This document shows, one piece after another, positions 57,041 to 64,000 of a stretch of DNA of 64,000 bases. Under the pieces are notes generated by a model. That model had not been told where the DNA came from. It did no database searches and worked only from the letters and a program-made list of their open reading frames with translations. The first letter of the stretch is position 1. Each line of letters starts with the position of its first letter. The stretch comes from Engraulis encrasicolus (taxonomy: Eukaryota; Chordata; Actinopteri; Clupeiformes; Engraulidae), in NCBI RefSeq assembly GCF_034702125.1, contig NC_085857.1, positions 54,256,546 through 54,320,545 on the forward strand. Direction: 5' to 3'. Made by a program: the position numbers and the translations under genes.

Positions 57041-57423
57041 ATATTTTCGTCCTCTTTCAAGCTTCACTATTTGGGTGATGCACAGTTTTGCACCAGACCA
57101 GTGGTGTACTCCACTTTTTTGTGGTGGGTATACTGTATATTTGAGCATTTTTTGAAGTGGGTATACTGTACATATTTGTGCTATTCTAAATAATGGATCA
57201 ATCAATATTAAGTATACTGAAATGCCAGATATTTTGAAGTGGGTATACTGCGTATACCTGCGTTCTACGTAGACTACACCACTGCACCAGACATAGCCTA
57301 CTAGGCTATTTGCAGTTACATCCCAAAAGGTCACCCTGGAGGGGTTTTGTTTTTGCAAAAAGATAATTGAATTCTTGTAATGCATGTGGACAATCAAATT
57401 CTAATGCATGTGGGAAAATGTGG

Positions 57424-57590
57424 AGAGTTGAGACGCAAAACCCTCTAAGTGCATTTGTGAATAGTTTACAAAAACAGGCTTTATTTCTGTGAATTACCCT
57501 GAAAAAATCGTGATTACGTGGCAAAAATGCCTTTAATTTCACCAATTTTTATAATGGTTTTACGTAGGTTTTGTACCTGAACTCTTTGTG
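57424..57590. mobile_element. MITE, relative of 36988-37222
   Basis: GAGTTGAGACGCAAAACCCT at the left and GTTTTGTACCTGAACTC at the right match the inverted ends of the MITE near 37000. Confidence 0.6.
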
Positions 57591-58619
57591 ACGGTTGAAC
57601 TTTTTGGACCCAATTCTAAAACGTATTTTTGGGACAGAAACAACACAGCCCATCATCACACTTTCAGTTATGGTAGTGGCACTAGTTCAAAATATGAGTC
57701 AGCGTTTCATAAAATCTTTCAACATGACAATGACCCTAAGTACACCTACATCTAAAGCAAAACACAGAGTGGCAGAAGATTTTGGGTTTGGAAAGGCCTA
57801 GCTTGAATAGACATCAAGATCATCGAACATCTGTGGGGTGAACTGAAGAGGGCTGTGCACAGGAGATGCTCTTGCAAATGATCCTATCAAATTTTGTGGC
57901 AGTTTTGCAAAACAGAGTGAGCAAATAAGATGTGCCACACTAATAGACTCAAAAACACTGATACATGCTGGCGAGACGAGCAAAGAAAAGAGAGGCAAAA
58001 TTCAGTGGTCCATTCTGACAGCTCTACTTATTTTGTTGATTTGATTGGCCACTGCAGGCGAAATACGCTCATCACTTGCATAATATTAAACTTGGTTGAA
58101 TCTTTTTGCTTCGCTTCGCTCCTGTTGGCTTGCCTTCGCCTCCCTCATAGGAATGAATGGCAAAGTTCACTTCGCTTGGCCAAATTTGTTCTGTGTCTCT
58201 GGCGTTAGGGTTGTATTAAAATACAAAGATGCTGCAATATTGAATAAGTGTAAGTGTATACAGTGTGTATAGGCCTACTTAAATTTTTGGGGTGATATTT
58301 TTCCCTTTAAAGTTTTTAATTCATTTTTCAAGTGCACGGTACAAGCTGTACTGTACATTACAGGTGGAAAACATTGTGAATATATTTGTAGGCTGTTATA
58401 TTTGCATGTATTATATTTGTTTATACTTTTTTATATCATGTAAACCTGGCATTTGAACAGCATTGTTTAGACTGTAGACTGTGTAGACACTAGACAGGGG
58501 TATGTAGACACGCTAGCTATAAAGTTATAGTCTTTGTGTAGACTCATCCATCTACTGGTCTGAGTTCAAATTATTTGAATAATAATTAATATTGAGGAAA
58601 TGACATTCTGAAAACATAC

Positions 58620-58750
58620 CTGTTTAAAACAACCCAGATGATGTTGAAATGTCTTTTCTTGTTGTTGCTGGTGTATGTGTGGTTCAGTTTCTTGGAGGTG
58701 TGTTTGGTCCAGTGGAAGTCTTGCCAGGTGTTTTAGTGAGTGAGAATGAT
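58620..58750 (-). other. tspan1-like: Probable tetraspanin 5' UTR exon
   Basis: The minus strand reads GTTGTTTTAAACAG/GTATGT, a good 5' splice site. Joined to the acceptor at 56423 it puts TAA in frame just upstream of the ATG, so the exon would be non-coding. Its 5' boundary is not known. Confidence 0.45.
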
Positions 58751-58845
58751 GAGAAGTGCACACATGGGACTCTTTTTACATCAGCCCAACTCCCGGTGCG
58801 TGTCTGTTGAGGGGTTTTATATGCCATGCAGGACATGCCAAATAT

Positions 58846-58846
<1 letters not shown>

Positions 58847-58903
<57 letters not shown>

Positions 58904-58960
58904 TGTGTCTGTGTCTGTGTCTGTGTGTGTGGGTAGGTGGGTGGGTGTGTGTGTGTGTGC
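58847..58960. repeat. (TG)n microsatellite
   Basis: TG run with CTGTGT interruptions just upstream of the putative first tetraspanin exon. Confidence 0.95.
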
Positions 58961-59397
58961 AAAACCATGTAGATAAGTGTGGATGACAGTGAGGGCATTA
59001 ATGACCATTTATCGGCATGGTTGTTATCTTTAATAGCATGCCATGGGTCAGCATGCTAATCACCAGGATGTGCACAGGTGAATTTGTATGTGCATAGTCA
59101 TCTGAAACTGCTCTTTTAAGAATCATATCTGATGTTTTCAGTAGTGATAGTAAGTGGAAGTTTCAATTAAAGTAATACACATCATCATCTTTCCACCCCT
59201 CCCCACTTGGATTGGCTCTCAACCTCTGGAGACAGTACCTGTCTTTCAGATTGGAACGATCACGCAAAGCAGCAAGGGATTTCCCTGGCTATCTGAGCCA
59301 CATTTTTCATCTGGCTCTACTGTCCAAAGACATTAAAAAAGGGATCCCCCCACCCTTTAAGACAATCACCCAGGGCTTGCATCGTGGCACTTCTCTT

Positions 59398-59399
59398 TT

Positions 59400-59479
<80 letters not shown>

Positions 59480-59480
59480 T
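59398..59480. repeat. (TTTC)n tetranucleotide repeat
   Basis: About 20 TTTC units. No gene recognised in 58960-60140. Confidence 0.95.
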
Positions 59481-60144
59481 TTACCATGACAGCCTTCATG
59501 TTCTTTTCACCATGATAGCCTATGTCTAAGACATATGGATATACGGTTTTCCATTGTGATGTGAGTAAACTACCTGCCAAAATGGCTATTGACACTAGTT
59601 AAATTATTATTAGTCACAAGTTTCAGTTGGCAGGTGCCAATGTCCAGCCAAACTATAAAAACTGTCATCCAAGCTTTGAAGGATTAAACTTAAATATAAA
59701 GTCAACCTTAAGTTAAATTAAACTGTCTTCACAAATACATAACAGGGGAGAATTGTCCACATCTTCAAATAGATGAGAGGAGAACGCTCCAACACTGCAT
59801 AATTTCTTGTGGTGTGATGTCCGAGGACGATAAATGACTGAGTATTGTAGACTCTCACTACCATTGCTGAGAAGAGGTTCCTGTGAAGACTGGACACTAT
59901 AGACCCCCTTCGACTGGACACTAGACCCCACACTGTTGTTCACTGTTGCGCACTTATTGTTTTAACACACGCTACCCAATAGCCTATCAGAATATTCCAC
60001 CTTGTGTGTGTGGGGGGGTGTGGGTGTGGGTGGGTGGGTGTATGTGCGTGTGTAGCCATCTTGGTAACTTGAGGACAGTAAGAATATAGTTGCCATAGTT
60101 CATCATTATCACACCAGTGTTATCATGACGATGAAATATGGCGT

Positions 60145-60159
60145 GCTGTGTGTGTGTGT

Positions 60160-60250
<91 letters not shown>

Positions 60251-60266
60251 TGTGTTTGTGTGTGTC
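60145..60266. repeat. (TG)n microsatellite
   Basis: About 60 TG units, slightly interrupted at both ends. Confidence 0.95.
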
Positions 60267-60499
60267 CCCTCATGTGTGAACACCTCTCTCCCTCTCTCCC
60301 TCTATGTCTGCACTCAGACCGCCTATCATAGCAAGGGATAAAGATGATTATGTCTGTACTTAGGACAACAGATTTTATGGGGGTTGGGAAAAGACAGCAG
60401 TGCAATAAAATAACATTACAAGCTTCTTTTAACAGAGTAGTCAGGGTCATTTTTCCAAAAAGTTGACACCTGAAGGCAAATCATGTTAATTTTCGGCAT

Positions 60500-61660
60500 A
60501 CAACTGATTTAGGGGTATTCAAGGGTGCTGAATCCAAATCTGCCGTATGCCGGACGCAAAAATGTACCGAAATGCCTCAAACGGGCAAAATCCAATATGG
60601 CCGCCGCCACCGTGTTAAAATCCTGCAATCACTTTTCTTTTGGACTAAATAAGGTATGAATTTGAAAATAGCACTTATTTTTATGTTTTCAGACATGGGG
60701 AAAGCCATTATGTCATCAGATTTAAGCTCAGATTGGAAGAAAATGCTTATGTCATTGGCTGGCAGCCATTTTAAAAGCAGAGAGCCTCATATTGTCAGCG
60801 ATTTTTAACATTTTTACTAATCTTTCAAGATTCACAGAAAAAATGCTCTTTGTCTCTGTGAACACAAATACTACAGAAAACTACACTGAACTGTCTACTT
60901 TCACCTGAAAAAAGAAGTTTGTGTCTACCTTTTTCCATTCTTTAGTTATGGGCAGTAGAACATGGGATGACACCACAAAAAAACACTGATTTTTGACCCC
61001 AAAATACTGCACTTCTCTCTGCCCATATTTTTGCTTTAAGGACATATTGTCTTTGATAGTGTTCATGTTTGATGTGCAACATTTTCAGGGGGTTTGATGC
61101 CAATATGATGAATAAATGAATATATATTCCCATGGTACGTCAAAATGAAGGAATCCAATATGGCCACCATCACCAGTCTACAGTGTACATTTCTTTGATT
61201 ACACAAGGTAAACTCTTAAGTACATTATGTAGCATTAGGTTTTCATACAGGGAGAATTAATTTCCATACTCAGATTTAAGATAGATATCAAAGGAAATTA
61301 TTTCAGTGTAGTCTGAATTCATGATTGCAACAGGAACATAGGGTGACCCCAAAATACTGCACTTGTCTCAACCCACATTTGTGCTTTAAGGACAAAGTGT
61401 CTTTGATAGTGTTCATGTTTGATATGCAGCATTTTCAGGGGTTTTGAAGGGTGCTTAATTCAAATATTCAAATATGCTGTGTATTAGGCTCAAAACCTCT
61501 TTATATTAATAGGCCTAAATCAAAATGAATTAATCGAATATGGACGCCATCACCAGACAAGGTGGACTCTTAATTATATTGTAGCTATAGGTTGTCATAC
61601 ATGGAGAATTCATCTCCATACTCAGATTAAAGATTAGAATCAAAGGACATGATTTCATAG
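60500..61660. repeat. Diverged tandem repeat array (~360-500-bp unit)
   Basis: Segments with CCAAAATACTGCACTTCTCT, GTCTTTGATAGTGTTCATGT and CATTTTCAGGGG recur at about 61000 and 61350. AATATGGCCGCC/AATATGGCCACCATCACC recurs at 60594, 61158 and 61530. The copies have small indels and no frame. Confidence 0.65.
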
Positions 61661-62702
61661 GTTGAATTCATGTTTACAAGTGACAGTTGACTTTCATGTC
61701 AATAAGCTGTTCTTTTGAATGAAAATGTTTTCTCTACTTCCACTTTTATTTTAATGCTTATTATAACATGATGCAATATGTCCACCTCAATCCACCTCTT
61801 TCACATAAGTCTGAATGTGCCTAAATATAATATGCACATCTACATTTTGTGCATTAGGAATTCATTGTTTGCCGATTTTATTGCGGTGCTTACATTACAT
61901 CTTTGAATGGTGGAAAGGTGAAACGTGGATCAAAACAGTTTATGTTATTGTGAGGAATTTACTTGATATATTAACCTCCTCCTCTCCAGTGATTTGGCAG
62001 GACACACAATATCATGCACTGCATGGCACTTTGGCTGCAAATGCAACAAAAGCAAAGTATGACGTTTTGCAATGATCAGTCCTATCTAATTCAGATGTCA
62101 CATGGTTACATAAAATGCCCCACATTATCAAATCTCTATATTGAGTCAGGCCCACATACCCCTTCCTATCCTCCTGCCAGTCACCGAAGTGGGATGGGTG
62201 GTATTGAACAGGGCTTTAGTCCCACTGGTCCTGTATCTGCCACTTATACATGGGTTATCATTGTTTATCAACACAATGTTATGAAGAGGGGCAAGACACT
62301 GGCAGCCAACCACGTGAGCTATTTTTTTTAAACAGACAGCGGTTTCCAACAATCAGAGGCTGAGTTGTGCGCGGCTAGGTTCGCAGTCAGGTTATAAACA
62401 AAATTTAGAACCCATGTATTCTCAAGGCACACAAAGACATCACAACTTGTGCTTGCCTCATCCAACACTGCATCTGCAAGAAGTGGCATTGAGTACATGG
62501 AGTCAGCAGTTGCTGCAATTCAGCAACTCAAGGAGGGGTGATTATGAATAGGTTAACTCAAGTAAACAATTTTGGTTAGAGTAGAGGAGGGTGACTGTAT
62601 GTGCATATATATTTGGTATATATAGGCCTATAAACTGGTATCAGAAGTAGTGTGGAGTCAAGTCTCTTGGTGGAAATACGTAGGATGGTGTGCAAGGTTA
62701 AT
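61661..62702. other. Intergenic region without recognisable gene
   Basis: AT-rich single-copy-looking sequence; the short open frames show no domain or splice structure that I recognise. Confidence 0.5.
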
Positions 62703-63106
62703 AGAAATGGGCACCCTCCTGTCTTTCTCACAGCACATTAACACAATATTCAAAAAAGGACATTCCAAGTCAGCAAGGACATTCTGATTTTTGATACCTC
62801 CTCCTCGTATAACTTAACCCATTGTGTCCTGGAAACACATATAGGTTTTTCAGGATCTTGAGATTTTAGCTGTTTTATTAACTATGTGGGTATGTTAGTG
62901 CTGAATGAACACATTACAATGCAAGGGGAGGGTATTGGCTTTTAAATGTAACTCATTTCATGTTTGTATGTGCTTCAGAGGCTGCGACATTGCGGATTTA
63001 ATATAGGGCACCCTTTCCCAAAAAGGGCGTAGGACAAAATGGCTTAATTAGCAGTCCATTTTTGAGTATTGTGTGCTGTGAGAAAGACAGGGAGGTGCCA
63101 ATTTCT
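62703..63106. mobile_element. MITE with ~60-bp inverted repeats
   Basis: AGAAATGGGCACCCTCCTGT and CTTTCTCACAGCACATTAAC at the left mirror GTGTGCTGTGAGAAAGACAG and GGAGGTGCCAATTTCTGT at the right. Non-coding interior. Confidence 0.7.

Positions 63107-64000
<894 letters not shown>

Overview
This is a eukaryotic window, almost certainly from a teleost fish. The evidence is vertebrate-type introns, very dense CA/GT and GA microsatellites, and a mix of hAT, Harbinger, piggyBac, Tc1, CACTA/EnSpm, Gypsy, LINE and tRNA-SINE sequences. The species is not identifiable from sequence alone. The palindrome TAGGCCTA is strikingly common.

Layout. (1) Positions 24-23368, minus strand: the first nine coding exons of a conventional calpain (capn2/8-like). 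Exon lengths are 240, 70, 119, 134, 169, 84, 86, 75 and 161 bp, and the frame stays open throughout. The Cys-His-Asn triad falls at residues 106, 263 and 287. The 3' part of the gene lies beyond the left edge. The introns carry transposons, a partial copy of exon 6, a decayed array of exon-1 copies, and a group of tRNA-Ile(UAU)-like sequences, two of which are split by transposons.
(2) 23390-25142: calpain upstream region and microsatellites.
(3) 25143-32695: a degenerate Gypsy LTR retrotransposon (minus strand) carrying nested insertions, including a fold-back element that is itself interrupted.
(4) 33092-34381: a piggyBac-like non-autonomous element.
(5) 36389-47407: a candidate ~11 kb CACTA/EnSpm-type transposon with two open genes on the minus strand. 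One is an 887-aa zinc-finger transposase and the other a four-exon, 620-aa accessory protein. Each ORF starts within a few bases of a 3' splice site, which suggests alternative splicing from a shared 5' exon.
(6) 50596-58750, minus strand: a complete seven-coding-exon tetraspanin gene (tspan1-like, 259 aa) plus a probable 5' UTR exon.
(7) 58750-64000: intergenic sequence with microsatellites, a tandem repeat block and a MITE.

The two host genes are functionally unrelated. Calpain is a cytosolic Ca2+-dependent cysteine protease and the tetraspanin is a four-pass membrane organiser. Most remaining sequence is mobile DNA, and many insertions are supported by exact target-site duplications visible in the sequence. 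Protein-family and transposon names rest on remembered motifs, because no database search was run.
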